Assembly: GCA_029098305.1 (NCBI GenBank)
Contig: JAQXOB010000001.1
Span: forward strand, 1-64,000
Source: Clostridia bacterium
GTDB taxonomy: Bacteria; Bacillota; Clostridia; Oscillospirales; Acutalibacteraceae
Length of the DNA stretch: 64,000 nt
Direction of reading: 5' to 3'
The stretch's first letter is position 1. Each line of letters starts with the position of its first letter. The notes beneath the pieces are model-generated. The model had not been told where the DNA came from. It ran no database searches and saw only the letters and a list, made by a program, of their open reading frames with translations. Below, one piece after another: positions 42,767-50,972 of the stretch. Position numbers and translations under genes: made by a program.

Positions 42767-43459
42767 ATGTTTGAACTGATAAAAATGCTCGGTGAATTCT
42801 GGTTTTTTTTACTACACATAATGGGATCAGGCTCTTTTCCAAAACCACTTAAAGCAAAGGACGAAGAAAGATACCTCACACTGTGGAAGGAAAAGAAAGA
42901 TATCAACGCACGCAACATTCTGGTGGAGCATAATCTCAGGCTTGTGGCGCATATAATAAAAAAATACTATGCAGTTGTGAGTGATAGGGATGATCTTGTA
43001 TCTATCGGCACGATCGGACTCATAAAGGCAATCAACACATTTGATATGACAAAAAATATAAGACTATCAAGCTATTCATCTCGTTGCATAGAAAATGAAA
43101 TATTGATGTATTTTCGTACTCTTAAAAAGAACTCACAGGATATCTCTCTAAATGAAGCCATCGACACCGACAAAGACGGAAATCCTCTCACGCTAATGGA
43201 CATAATTTCATCTGACGAAAACATAGCAGAAATGCTTGAACTAAAGCTTAGTAGCGAAAAACTGCATACATACATTAACGATGTGCTTACACCTCGTGAA
43301 AAAACGATAATAATGCTCAGATATGGCCTAGCAGGCGATCAACCCCTTACCCAGCGTGAGGTGGCAGATATATTACACATATCAAGATCATACGTATCAA
43401 GAATAGAAAAGAAAGTTCTCGAAAAGCTCAAGAAAAAATTTAATAAACATGATTTTTAG
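42767..43459 (+). CDS. sigK: Sporulation sigma factor SigK
   Basis: A 230-aa sigma-70 family factor directing late mother-cell genes in sporulation. The N-terminus has a hydrophobic pro-sequence (MFELIKMLGEFWFFLLHIM) before GSGSFPKPLKAKDE, the arrangement of pro-sigma-K. Region 2 is NILVEHNLRLVAHIIKKYY with DLVSIGTIGLIKAINTFD. Region 4 contains LTPREKTIIMLRYGLAG and the helix-turn-helix LTQREVADILHISRSYVSRIEKKV. The gene is uninterrupted: no skin element splits it. The membrane protease SpoIVFB that would cleave the pro-sequence is not in the window. A GGTG-type Shine-Dalgarno precedes the ATG. It implies the organism forms, or descends from formers of, endospores. Confidence 0.92.
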   Translation: MFELIKMLGEFWFFLLHIMGSGSFPKPLKAKDEERYLTLWKEKKDINARNILVEHNLRLVAHIIKKYYAVVSDRDDLVSIGTIGLIKAINTFDMTKNIRLSSYSSRCIENEILMYFRTLKKNSQDISLNEAIDTDKDGNPLTLMDIISSDENIAEMLELKLSSEKLHTYINDVLTPREKTIIMLRYGLAGDQPLTQREVADILHISRSYVSRIEKKVLEKLKKKFNKHDF

Positions 43460-43482
43460 CCCTATATATACACTCCTACATC

Positions 43483-43527
43483 AAAAAATCAGATGTGCCA
43501 TATCATACATGGTACATCTGATTTTTA
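43483..43527. terminator. Bidirectional terminator between sigK and ksgA
   Basis: AAAAATCAGATGTGCC pairs with GGTACATCTGATTTTT (one mismatch) across a 10-base loop, with T-rich tails on both strands for the convergent genes. Confidence 0.88.
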
Positions 43528-43536
43528 TTGTTAATA

Positions 43537-44403
43537 TTATTTATTTTTAAACTTATACACAGCATCAGCCAAGCGACAAAAGTCTTCCATCTCAAGCTGT
43601 TCTGCTCTGGCATTTAGCGGAATATCTACACTCTCAAGCAAATTCATAATTTCGCTTTTGCTAATGCCCAGCCCAGATGCCAGCGTGTTTGAGATTACCT
43701 TTCTTCTCTGCAAAAATGACGCCTTAACCACTGCGAAAAAGGTTTTTTCACAGATTGGTGATACTATTGGTTCTTTCCTGATATTAAGTCTGATGACTGC
43801 CGAATCCACCTTTGGCGCAGGCATAAAGCTATCTGCTTTCACCTCAAATAGCATCTCAGGCTCTGCATAGTATCTCACAGCTATCGTGAGTGCGCCACTA
43901 TCTCTTGTGCCTGCCGGTGCGCAGATTCTCTCTGCTGCCTCTTTTTGCACCATAACTGTCACGCAGTCCACCGGAAGCTTTTCTTCAAGCAATTTCATTA
44001 TCACAGGTGATGTAATATAATATGGCAGATTTGCACACACAGCCACATTCATTCCATCAAACTCATCTTCTATGAGCTTGTGAAGATCCATTTTCATTAC
44101 ATCGTCATTGATTACCTTCACGTTTTTTCTGTCGCTCATAGTTTCACCCAACACAGGTATCAAGCGCTTGTCAATTTCCACTGCGACAACCTTTTTAGCG
44201 GCCTTGCCAAGCTCATTTGTAAGCACACCAATGCCAGGTCCAACCTCTATTACGCCATAATTCTCATCAGGCACTCCATATTCTGCTATCTTTGGGCAAA
44301 CCTCCGGATCTATCAAAAAATTTTGTCCCAGCCCCTTAGAGAAAGTAAACCCATATCTACCCAAAATACCTTTTATCACTGTAATATCATATAGCTTATC
44401 CAT
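43537..44403 (-). CDS. rsmA: 16S rRNA dimethyladenosine transferase KsgA/RsmA
   Basis: A 288-aa SAM-dependent enzyme that dimethylates two adjacent adenines (A1518/A1519) near the 3' end of 16S rRNA, a late check in 30S assembly. Motifs: GQNFLIDPEVCPKI, the SAM loop VIEVGPGIGVLTNEL, VVAVEIDKRLIPVL and the catalytic NLPYYITSPVIM. The C-terminal domain SFLQRRKVISNTLASGLGI is typical. The start ATG overlaps the last eight bases of rsmF (ATGGATAA), so two 16S rRNA methyltransferases are translationally coupled. Confidence 0.95.
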   Translation of the reverse strand: MDKLYDITVIKGILGRYGFTFSKGLGQNFLIDPEVCPKIAEYGVPDENYGVIEVGPGIGVLTNELGKAAKKVVAVEIDKRLIPVLGETMSDRKNVKVINDDVMKMDLHKLIEDEFDGMNVAVCANLPYYITSPVIMKLLEEKLPVDCVTVMVQKEAAERICAPAGTRDSGALTIAVRYYAEPEMLFEVKADSFMPAPKVDSAVIRLNIRKEPIVSPICEKTFFAVVKASFLQRRKVISNTLASGLGISKSEIMNLLESVDIPLNARAEQLEMEDFCRLADAVYKFKNK

Positions 44404-45751
44404 TTAACAACCTCAATCCCTTTGGATATTTATTTTTCAGTCTTCCGTTTGAGCTTTTTCCAAATCCTATAGTGATGCCATCAACAGTAACGGCTGTGTA
44501 GCCCTTTATGTCTTCTTGTGATTTAAGATCGATTTCTTCGCCATGCAGATATTTTTTTAGTTCTTCACTGCCATATTTTAGCAAAACAAAATTAGAACAC
44601 TGCTTACTTGTGCTTGCCATAAAGGCACCATGAGATGGCTCAAAGCGATTACCTTTTATATCACCCAAATACACACCACACCTCAACACACCAAGCTTAG
44701 AAATATCAGGCGCATGATCGGGTATCATAAAAACATGGTTATTCACAACTGAGATTTTCTCACCAAAATGGCGATGAGGAAAAATCTCATCATATGCATT
44801 GTTAATGGTTTTTAAATCGCTTTTACTTAACTTTGCGGATGAATACTCTGCAATTATAGTGTCGTTTCCACTGCCCTTTTTGATCAACTTAGCGCAGAAG
44901 TGACCCTCACCGCCATCCATAGGAAAAATTCTCTCACAGCCCTGCAGATAGCTCCTTTTATCGGTCATATCAACCTCTGCCAGCTCAAAATCCGGATTTT
45001 CTGCTAAAAACTGTTTAATTACACCTTCATTTTCCTCATAAGAAAATGTGCAAGTGGAATACACAAGCTCGCCACCAACTCTCAAAGCATTTTTTGCAGT
45101 GTTGAGTATATGCAACTGACGTAAAGCACACGCCTGAACGTGCTCTCTGCTCCATTCTGATATGGAATCAGGATTTTTTCTAAACATTCCTTCACCGGAA
45201 CATGGCGCATCAACAAGAACTTTGTCAAAAAATCCACTTAACTTTTCGCAAAGCACCTGCGGATGACAATTAGACACGATAGCGTTTTTGATTCCCATTC
45301 GTTCTATATTTGAAAGCATAATATTAGCTCGTGATTTTACTATTTCGTTGCTCCATAGCAGTCCTTGCCCTTTAAGCTCACAACCAATCTGCGTGGATTT
45401 TCCACCGGGAGCAGCACACAAATCGAGAACCTTATCTCCGGGCTCAGGCGCAAGTAATGACACAGCAGACATCGCCGATGGTTCTTGCATATAAAACGCA
45501 CCGGCAAGATGCAGAGGATCATTACCTGATAATTCCACATCATTCGGAATATAATATCCATCCTTGGAAAATTTTGTTTTTTCAAAATTTATATTTAAAA
45601 TCATTCTTACCTGTGCTATATCTGATTTCAGAGTATTAATTCTGATTCCTCTATAAGAAGGCTTATCTATTGTTTTTTTAAATTTTTCAAGATCATCTGA
45701 TCCTATTATGTCATAAAGTTCATCAAAAAAATCGTCTGGATAGATAATCAT
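44396..45751 (-). CDS. rsmF: 16S rRNA m5C methyltransferase, RsmF/RsmB-like
   Basis: A 451-aa methyltransferase of the NOL1/NOP2/Sun family, which makes 5-methylcytosine in rRNA. The catalytic core contains the SAM motif LDLCAAPGGKSTQ, the motif VDAPCSGEGMFRK and the catalytic-Cys segment YSTCTFSYEENE; both active cysteines are intact. The C-terminal domain (residues ~300-451), with RFEPSHGAFMAS and the ending NGRLKNKYPKGLRL, matches the RsmF/YebU type. AAGGAG lies before ATG 45751. Coupled to rsmA downstream. The precise target cytosine cannot be deduced. Confidence 0.9.
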   Translation of the reverse strand: MIIYPDDFFDELYDIIGSDDLEKFKKTIDKPSYRGIRINTLKSDIAQVRMILNINFEKTKFSKDGYYIPNDVELSGNDPLHLAGAFYMQEPSAMSAVSLLAPEPGDKVLDLCAAPGGKSTQIGCELKGQGLLWSNEIVKSRANIMLSNIERMGIKNAIVSNCHPQVLCEKLSGFFDKVLVDAPCSGEGMFRKNPDSISEWSREHVQACALRQLHILNTAKNALRVGGELVYSTCTFSYEENEGVIKQFLAENPDFELAEVDMTDKRSYLQGCERIFPMDGGEGHFCAKLIKKGSGNDTIIAEYSSAKLSKSDLKTINNAYDEIFPHRHFGEKISVVNNHVFMIPDHAPDISKLGVLRCGVYLGDIKGNRFEPSHGAFMASTSKQCSNFVLLKYGSEELKKYLHGEEIDLKSQEDIKGYTAVTVDGITIGFGKSSNGRLKNKYPKGLRLLNG

Positions 45752-45817
45752 ATGATTCTCCTTGTATAAAAAATAAAAGATTAGTCAATAATAATTGCGT
45801 GAGGAGGTGAAATCACA

Positions 45818-46048
45818 ATGAACAGCATTTTTAACAACAGCAGAGACAGCCAAAACAACAATCAGTCTAGAAACAATCAGTCTAGAAACAATCAGAACAA
45901 TAGCCAAAACAACAATCAATCAAGAAACAATCAAAACAACAATCAGAACAACAGCCAAAACAGATCAAATCAGAACAGCAAAAATAGTCAGAGCAAGAAC
46001 TCAAGAGAGAACGACTTTGATAACTACAACGATAGACAAAGCTTCTAA
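45818..46048 (+). CDS. Asn/Gln/Ser-rich low-complexity peptide
   Basis: A 76-aa, nearly pure polar peptide of Asn, Gln, Ser, Arg and Lys: MNSIFNNSRDSQNNNQSR, then several copies of NNQSR and NNQN, ending ENDFDNYNDRQSF. The DNA contains near-perfect 15-base direct repeats (AACAATCAGTCTAGA), so the gene grew by tandem duplication. The Shine-Dalgarno GAGGAGGTG is very strong and a terminator follows, which supports real expression. There is no signal peptide or membrane helix. Such sequence would be disordered; it could be a spore or nucleoid protein, but no family can be named. It is divergent from rsmF. Confidence 0.6.
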   Translation: MNSIFNNSRDSQNNNQSRNNQSRNNQNNSQNNNQSRNNQNNNQNNSQNRSNQNSKNSQSKNSRENDFDNYNDRQSF

Positions 46049-46100
46049 TAGGCTTTTACCAAGAAGAAATGCCATATAACTATATATGACATATTTTCTT

Positions 46101-46136
46101 AAAGAACGTCGCACTCTGAATTGCGACGTTCTTTTT
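46101..46136 (+). terminator. Intrinsic terminator of the Asn/Gln-rich gene
   Basis: AAAGAACGTCGCA pairs perfectly with TGCGACGTTCTTT across an 8-base loop, followed by TTC. Confidence 0.88.
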
Positions 46137-46195
46137 CTATTTAATGATTGTAATTTATGGAAAAAAATATTATAATAATGTTGTTAAGAGAAATA

Positions 46196-47020
46196 TTAGT
46201 GTGATTTCACTTTTCCTATTATAGTGAATATAATAAACATCAAAAGATTAACAAGCACCACGCTTGCGCCGGCGGCTGTCGAGAAGAAATATGAGCATAC
46301 TATGCCTATCACAAAGCTCATAACAGCTACAATAGATGAGCATACTATCACTGAGAAAAATCTCTTGCATACTCTCATAGATGTAAGTGCAGGAAAGATA
46401 ATCAAGCTAGATATGAGCAACGTGCCCATAATTTTCATTCCTATTACAACCGTGAGAGCTGTAAGCACTGCTATCACAAGGTTATATCTATTTGCTCTTG
46501 TGCCGGTAGCTTTTGCAAAGGTTTCATCAAAAGTGACAGCAAAAATTCTGTTATAAAATAAAATATACATTCCTATGACAACGGCACCAAGGATAATGCA
46601 AAGTATCATATCTTTTTGCGACATCGCAAGTATGCTTCCAAAAAGGTAGCTCTCGATATCGGCATTTAATCCGGTTGAAACAGACGTTGCCACAATACCT
46701 ATAGCCATTGCACTGCTAGAGAGTATCGCTATAGCACTATCGCCTTTGATTTTGCTATTTTCACTAAGCTTAAGCAAAAAGAAAGCAGCCACAATAATTA
46801 TCGGCACAGCAAACTCCAGTGGTGCAGCAATATTGAGTGCCGATGCAATGGCTAGCGTGCCAAATCCTACATGAGATAAGCCGTCGCCAATCATAGAGTA
46901 TCTCTTAAGCACAAGACTAACTCCTAAAAGTGACGAGCAGAGTGCAATAAGCACTCCAACTATAAGCGCTCTCTGCATAAATGTATATGTAAGCATTTCA
47001 CCTATCATCTGAAAAAACAT
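46196..47020 (-). CDS. Metal ABC transporter permease, ZnuB/ABC-3 family
   Basis: A 274-aa membrane permease of the ABC-3 family, which imports Zn2+ or Mn2+ with a partner ATPase and binding protein. There are eight to nine helices; SMIGDGLSHVGFGTLAIA and DSAIAILSSSAMAIGIVA are family signatures. The start is uncertain: ATG 47032 abuts AGGATG, ATG 47020 lies at a better distance, and I chose the latter. Unlike most znu/adc operons, the ATPase and binding protein are absent here: upstream is pyk, downstream the Asn/Gln-rich gene. It may work with components encoded elsewhere. The metal cannot be determined. Confidence 0.85.
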   Translation of the reverse strand: MFFQMIGEMLTYTFMQRALIVGVLIALCSSLLGVSLVLKRYSMIGDGLSHVGFGTLAIASALNIAAPLEFAVPIIIVAAFFLLKLSENSKIKGDSAIAILSSSAMAIGIVATSVSTGLNADIESYLFGSILAMSQKDMILCIILGAVVIGMYILFYNRIFAVTFDETFAKATGTRANRYNLVIAVLTALTVVIGMKIMGTLLISSLIIFPALTSMRVCKRFFSVIVCSSIVAVMSFVIGIVCSYFFSTAAGASVVLVNLLMFIIFTIIGKVKSH

Positions 47021-47047
47021 AAATAAATACATCCTTTAACATAGCTT

Positions 47048-47069
47048 TTAAAAAAGCAATCTTTTTTAA
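47048..47069. promoter_or_regulatory. Palindrome over the transcript start of the metal permease gene
   Basis: TTAAAAAAG and CTTTTTTAA form a perfect 9-bp inverted repeat with a 4-base spacer. It lies at the predicted start of transcription of the permease gene and touches the -10 box, so it could be an operator or a leader hairpin. Confidence 0.35.
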
Positions 47070-47097
47070 TTTTAATATAACCTGTTTTTATTGTCAA
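47069..47097 (-). promoter_or_regulatory. Promoter of the metal permease gene
   Basis: On the minus strand a perfect TTGACA and TAAAAT are separated by 17 bases. Confidence 0.65.
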
Positions 47098-47150
47098 CAC
47101 ATTGACACAATAAAACGACGCTAAAATATAAATATGGAGATTATTTAACT

Positions 47151-48896
47151 ATGAGAAAAACAAAAATTGTATGCACACTGGGACCTGCAACTGATAATGA
47201 GCAGGTATTACGTTCTCTGATACAAAGCGGAATGAACGTAGCACGAATCAATATGTCACACGGTGACCACAAAATAGCCCTTGAACGTGTGAATATGGTC
47301 AAAAAAATAAGAACAGAATTAAACCTGCCAATAGCACTTTTGCTTGATACAAAAGGTCCTGAAATACGCACAGGGGATTTTGAAGAACCTATAACGCTAA
47401 AAAACGGAGAAACCTTTACCCTATGCGCTAAAGATATGATAGGAAACGAAAAACAATGCAGTGTATCATATAAAAAGCTAGCTGATGTGCTGTCCAAAGG
47501 CAGTAGAATACTTATAAATGATGGTCTGATAGAACTGCACGTCACTCAGATAAAAGGTGAAGATATAGTATGTGAGATCGTCAATGGTGGAGTAATCTCA
47601 TCGAGAAAGGGCATAAACATTCCGTCAATTTCTCTGCCATTGCCATTTTTAAGCGAAGCAGACAAAGCAGATATAAAATTTGCTGTAGAAAATGATTTTG
47701 ACTTTATAGCTGCTTCATTCACGAGAAGTGCCGAGGACGTTTTGCAGCTTCGTGAAGAACTGGAATCGCTGGACAATTTTGATATAAAAATCATTGCTAA
47801 GATAGAAAACCATGAAGGCGTTGCTAATATAGACAGAATCATAGATGTTTCTGATGGAATAATGGTAGCCAGAGGCGACCTTGGTGTAGAAATTCCATTG
47901 GAAGAAATACCAATACTACAAAAGAAGCTTATCAAAAAAGTGTATAATGCAGGTAAGCAGGTTATCACAGCCACACAGATGCTCGAATCTATGATCAACA
48001 ATCCTCGCCCAACACGTGCAGAATCTACCGATATAGCAAATGCTATCTACGATGGAACTAGTGCTATCATGCTCTCCGGCGAAACTGCCGCCGGAAAATA
48101 TCCTATAGAAGCTGTAAAAACAATGGCTCTCATAGCAGAGCGAACCGAAGCTGACATAAACTATATGCAACGCTTCACAAAGCTTGAGCCTGCTAAAAAC
48201 GCGACTGTCACATCTGCTATATCACACGCAACTTGTATGACAGCCCACGATCTTGGCGCAGTGGCAATTATCGCAGTGTCAAAGACAGGTCAAACCGCCA
48301 GAATGTTATCAAGATATCGTCCTCAATGCCCAATAGTATGCTGTGCTATGAGCGAAAAGGTATGCAGACAGATGAATATGTCATGGGGTGTAACACCTCT
48401 GTTACTTGATGAGAAAAACAGCACTGATGAGCTGTTTGATGCAGTTGTGAGTGCTGCACAAAATAAAAACCTCGTGCAAAACGGCGATGTAGCCGTTATT
48501 GTAGCCGGTGTTCCTCTTGGAATATCAGGCACTACAAACCTCATCAAAGTTCACTTAGTTGGCAACATTCTCGTAACCGGTGAATGTACTAAAAAATCGA
48601 AGGTTTGTTCTAATGTGTGCGTATGCAAAAGTGATGATCCAGAGTCTTTGCGTAAGTTTAAAGACGGAGACATACTCGTAATATCTGAAACTTCAAATAA
48701 ACTGCTTGAAATTATGAAAAGATCCAGCGGAATAATCACAGAATTAGACGGAATGAACAGTCATGCCGCAATAGTAGGACTCACACTCAACAAGCCTGTA
48801 CTTGTGGGTGCAAAAAATGCAACAAAGCTCCTTAAAAGCGGAACCACCGTCATACTCGACGGCGAAAAAGGAATCGTAATGAGTAGCAACAAATAA
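47151..48896 (+). CDS. pyk: Pyruvate kinase with C-terminal PEP-utilising domain
   Basis: Pyruvate kinase makes ATP and pyruvate from PEP and ADP, the last step of glycolysis. The 581-aa protein starts RKTKIVCTLGPATDNEQVL, has the substrate/metal region VARGDLGVEIPLEEIP and SGETAAGKYPIEAV, and ends with about 100 extra residues, a PEP-utilising-enzyme mobile-domain-like segment (GIITELDGMNSHAAIVGLTLNKPVLVGAKNA) with the typical His. This longer form is common in Bacilli and Clostridia. GGAG precedes the ATG. It is separate from the pgk-tpiA-gpmI genes. No residue is obviously missing. Confidence 0.95.
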   Translation: MRKTKIVCTLGPATDNEQVLRSLIQSGMNVARINMSHGDHKIALERVNMVKKIRTELNLPIALLLDTKGPEIRTGDFEEPITLKNGETFTLCAKDMIGNEKQCSVSYKKLADVLSKGSRILINDGLIELHVTQIKGEDIVCEIVNGGVISSRKGINIPSISLPLPFLSEADKADIKFAVENDFDFIAASFTRSAEDVLQLREELESLDNFDIKIIAKIENHEGVANIDRIIDVSDGIMVARGDLGVEIPLEEIPILQKKLIKKVYNAGKQVITATQMLESMINNPRPTRAESTDIANAIYDGTSAIMLSGETAAGKYPIEAVKTMALIAERTEADINYMQRFTKLEPAKNATVTSAISHATCMTAHDLGAVAIIAVSKTGQTARMLSRYRPQCPIVCCAMSEKVCRQMNMSWGVTPLLLDEKNSTDELFDAVVSAAQNKNLVQNGDVAVIVAGVPLGISGTTNLIKVHLVGNILVTGECTKKSKVCSNVCVCKSDDPESLRKFKDGDILVISETSNKLLEIMKRSSGIITELDGMNSHAAIVGLTLNKPVLVGAKNATKLLKSGTTVILDGEKGIVMSSNK

Positions 48897-48912
48897 ATAT
48901 GGTAGACACAAA

Positions 48913-48948
48913 GCAGGCAAATAGCTAAATTTACAGCTATTTGCCTGC
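48913..48948 (+). terminator. Hairpin after pyk
   Basis: GCAGGCAAATAGCT pairs perfectly with AGCTATTTGCCTGC; the tail ATATTTAA is only moderately T-rich. Confidence 0.65.
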
Positions 48949-48954
48949 ATATTT

Positions 48955-48994
48955 AATGCCCGATATCAAGTGTGATCACCTGACATCGGGCATT
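48955..48994. terminator. Second hairpin between pyk and hpf, related to one at 60257
   Basis: AATGCCCGATATCA pairs with TGACATCGGGCATT (one mismatch), followed by TTAAC on the plus strand. It lies between convergent pyk and hpf. The arm AATGCCCGATAT recurs in the hairpin at 60257-60295. Confidence 0.6.
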
Positions 48995-49027
48995 TTAACT
49001 ATTTATTTTTCAGTTGATTTTAAGCAA

Positions 49028-49567
49028 TCAATCCATCTTTGGCTCAAGCAATCCATATGCACCATTCTCACGCACATAAACCACATTAATATCACCGGAA
49101 TCAGCATTAGTAAACATAAAGAACTTGTGGCCGATCATATTCATCTGCAAAACAGCCTCATCTACTGTAAGTGGCTTAACAGGAATTTCTTTCTTTCTCA
49201 CAATATTATATTCAAGCTCTTCTTCCACATCTTCAAGATCTGGTTCTTCTATCAAATATGCATCGATAGAGCCTGATTTGAGGCGTTTTTCGAGCTTAGT
49301 TTTGTTTCTGCGAATCTGTCTGCCAAGCAGATATACAACTTGATCTAATGCGTCGTTCATTTCTGCTGCTGTATTTTCAGCACGATAAATCATGCCATCA
49401 TTATTTATAGTAGCTTCAACCGTCTGACGGTTCTTTTCAAGTGTAACAGTTACCTGAGCTTGAGCATCATCTCCGAACATACGTTCAAATTTTGAAAGCT
49501 TTTTTTCAACTCTCTCCTTAAAATTATCTCTAAGATTAACTTTTCTTCCTGTAATACTAATTTTCAT
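49028..49567 (-). CDS. hpf: Ribosome hibernation promoting factor, long form
   Basis: Long HPF dimerises 70S ribosomes into silent 100S particles in stationary phase. The 179-aa protein has the N-terminal RaiA-like domain (MKISITGRKVNLRDNFKERVEKKLSKFERMF) that sits in the decoding centre, a charged linker, and the C-terminal dimerisation domain (VKPLTVDEAVLQMNMIGHKFFMFTNADSGDINVVYVRENGAYGLLEP). All parts are complete. AGGAGG lies before ATG 49567. Its 5' leader can fold into a strong hairpin right after a likely promoter, a possible point of control. Confidence 0.95.
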   Translation of the reverse strand: MKISITGRKVNLRDNFKERVEKKLSKFERMFGDDAQAQVTVTLEKNRQTVEATINNDGMIYRAENTAAEMNDALDQVVYLLGRQIRRNKTKLEKRLKSGSIDAYLIEEPDLEDVEEELEYNIVRKKEIPVKPLTVDEAVLQMNMIGHKFFMFTNADSGDINVVYVRENGAYGLLEPKMD

Positions 49568-49596
49568 AACTCGGTGCCTCCTATTTTGGGTAATCT

Positions 49597-49630
49597 TGTG
49601 GAAAAATTATATATATAATCCTTTCCACAA
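49597..49630 (-). promoter_or_regulatory. Strong hairpin in the hpf leader
   Basis: TTGTGGAAA pairs with TTTCCACAA, extended by ATTAT/ATAAT around an ATAT loop. It occupies the first part of the predicted hpf mRNA, about 30 bases before the start codon. It could stabilise the transcript or control its translation. Confidence 0.5.
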
Positions 49631-49634
49631 TCCG

Positions 49635-49663
49635 ATTGTATCACATAATTACCTAAAATGGAA
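49635..49663 (-). promoter_or_regulatory. Promoter of hpf
   Basis: On the minus strand TGATACAAT is an extended -10 element; TTCCAT 17 bases upstream is a weak -35. Confidence 0.5.
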
Positions 49664-49691
49664 GAGTTTTTTAAAAATTTTTGTTAATTAT

Positions 49692-50024
49692 TTAAATATT
49701 TTTACCTGCAATACAAGAATCAAGGAACATATCAAGCTTATCTCTCGACATTGCACCCTGTGCCTTTTCAATTATCTGGCCGTTTTTAAATACAATCAGT
49801 GTTGGTATGCTCATCACAGAAAATCTCTCTGCCAAATCTGCTTGCTCGTCTACATCAACACTACAAAAAACGAAATCGTCTCTTTCATCGGCGGCTTCAT
49901 GTACCACAGGCTTTAGCATCATGCACGGGCCACACCATCCTGCCCAGAAATCTACCAAAACCGGCTTAGAATCATTATTTATAACCTCATCAAAATTTTT
50001 ACTTGTCAATTCTATTACTGACAT
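49692..50024 (-). CDS. trxA: Thioredoxin
   Basis: A 110-aa thioredoxin, a general disulfide reductant. The active site WAGWCGPCMMLKPV has the standard WCGPC, with the buried Asp in VLVDFWAGW and the cis-Pro in FSVMSIPTLIVFKNG. It overlaps the end of trxB by ten bases and so is translated from the same transcript, taking electrons directly from the TrxB enzyme. GAGGG, inside trxB, serves as its Shine-Dalgarno. Confidence 0.95.
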   Translation of the reverse strand: MSVIELTSKNFDEVINNDSKPVLVDFWAGWCGPCMMLKPVVHEAADERDDFVFCSVDVDEQADLAERFSVMSIPTLIVFKNGQIIEKAQGAMSRDKLDMFLDSCIAGKNI

Positions 50025-50947
50025 ACTTTTTCCCTCTTTCCTTTATGATAAATTATTTTTTGTGCCTGCGAGGCGGCTATTGCACCATCAGCACAGGCTG
50101 TTACTATTTGTCTAAGATCTTTTGTGCGTGTATCTCCGGCTGCAAATATACTCGGCTCGCTGGTTATACAAGAATCATCAGCTATAATATAGCCATTTTC
50201 ATCCAGCTTTACAGCATTTTTAAAAACTTCATTATCCGGCTCTAAACCAATAGCTATGAACAGAGCATTTATGTCCATGCGACTTTCTGTGCCACTCTTT
50301 GTATCTTTAAGATTAACATATGATACTCTTTCTTCTCCGCATATTTCGGTAACCTGAGTGTTATACAAAAATTCCACATTTTCTTTTTCTTTCACTGCAT
50401 CTATAAGATACGGTTCTGCCCTGAGTTTATCACCACGATAAATAACATACACCTTTTCACATATTTTCGAAAGATATATGGCATCCTCCAAGGCGGTGTT
50501 ACCTCCGCCTACTATGGCAACGGTCTTCTTTCTGAAAAAAGCACCATCACACACCGCGCAATAAGACACACCCTTGCCTAATAGTTCTTTTTCGCCTTTA
50601 CATCCAAGCGTACGACGTTTGCATCCGTTGGCTATTATTACAGCGCTGCACTGATATTCGTTTTTATCAGTTACTATAGTTTTTGTGTCTTCACTACTTT
50701 TCAGATCAACAACCTTTTCATAGCAAACCTCAATTTCCATATCATCTATCTGTGATTTCATTTGACTAGCCAGCTTCCAGCCTTCCATATTGGCACATCC
50801 GGGGTAATTTTCAACGCTAGCTGTTGTCACAATTTGACCACCCACTGTGTCTGACTCAAACATTTTTACACTTAGCCCTGCTCTGGCAGCATATATCGCC
50901 GCTGTTATTCCGGCAGGTCCTCCGCCTATCACAGCTAAATCAAACAT
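50015..50947 (-). CDS. trxB: Thioredoxin-disulfide reductase
   Basis: A 310-aa FAD enzyme that reduces thioredoxin with NADPH. FAD loop GGGPAGITAAIYAARAG at the N-terminus, the redox motif YCAVCDGAFF (CxxC), the NADPH loop VGGGNTALEDAIYL, and the final FAD motif IFAAGDTRTKDLRQI are all present. The length is typical of bacterial TrxB. It is upstream of, and overlaps, trxA. An AI-2E-family exporter gene lies 25 bases before it and may share its transcript. Confidence 0.95.
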   Translation of the reverse strand: MFDLAVIGGGPAGITAAIYAARAGLSVKMFESDTVGGQIVTTASVENYPGCANMEGWKLASQMKSQIDDMEIEVCYEKVVDLKSSEDTKTIVTDKNEYQCSAVIIANGCKRRTLGCKGEKELLGKGVSYCAVCDGAFFRKKTVAIVGGGNTALEDAIYLSKICEKVYVIYRGDKLRAEPYLIDAVKEKENVEFLYNTQVTEICGEERVSYVNLKDTKSGTESRMDINALFIAIGLEPDNEVFKNAVKLDENGYIIADDSCITSEPSIFAAGDTRTKDLRQIVTACADGAIAASQAQKIIYHKGKREKVCQ

Positions 50948-50972
50948 TCTATCACCGCCTTTTTATAAAAAG

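Noticed and set aside
45830-45980. Possible CRISPR-like array
   Set aside because: The 15-base repeats are in tandem without unique spacers and are in frame, so they are coding repeats of an Asn/Gln-rich peptide.
47102-47150. Sigma-A promoter for pyk from TTGACA at 47102
   Set aside because: No -10 hexamer at an acceptable spacing could be chosen with confidence.
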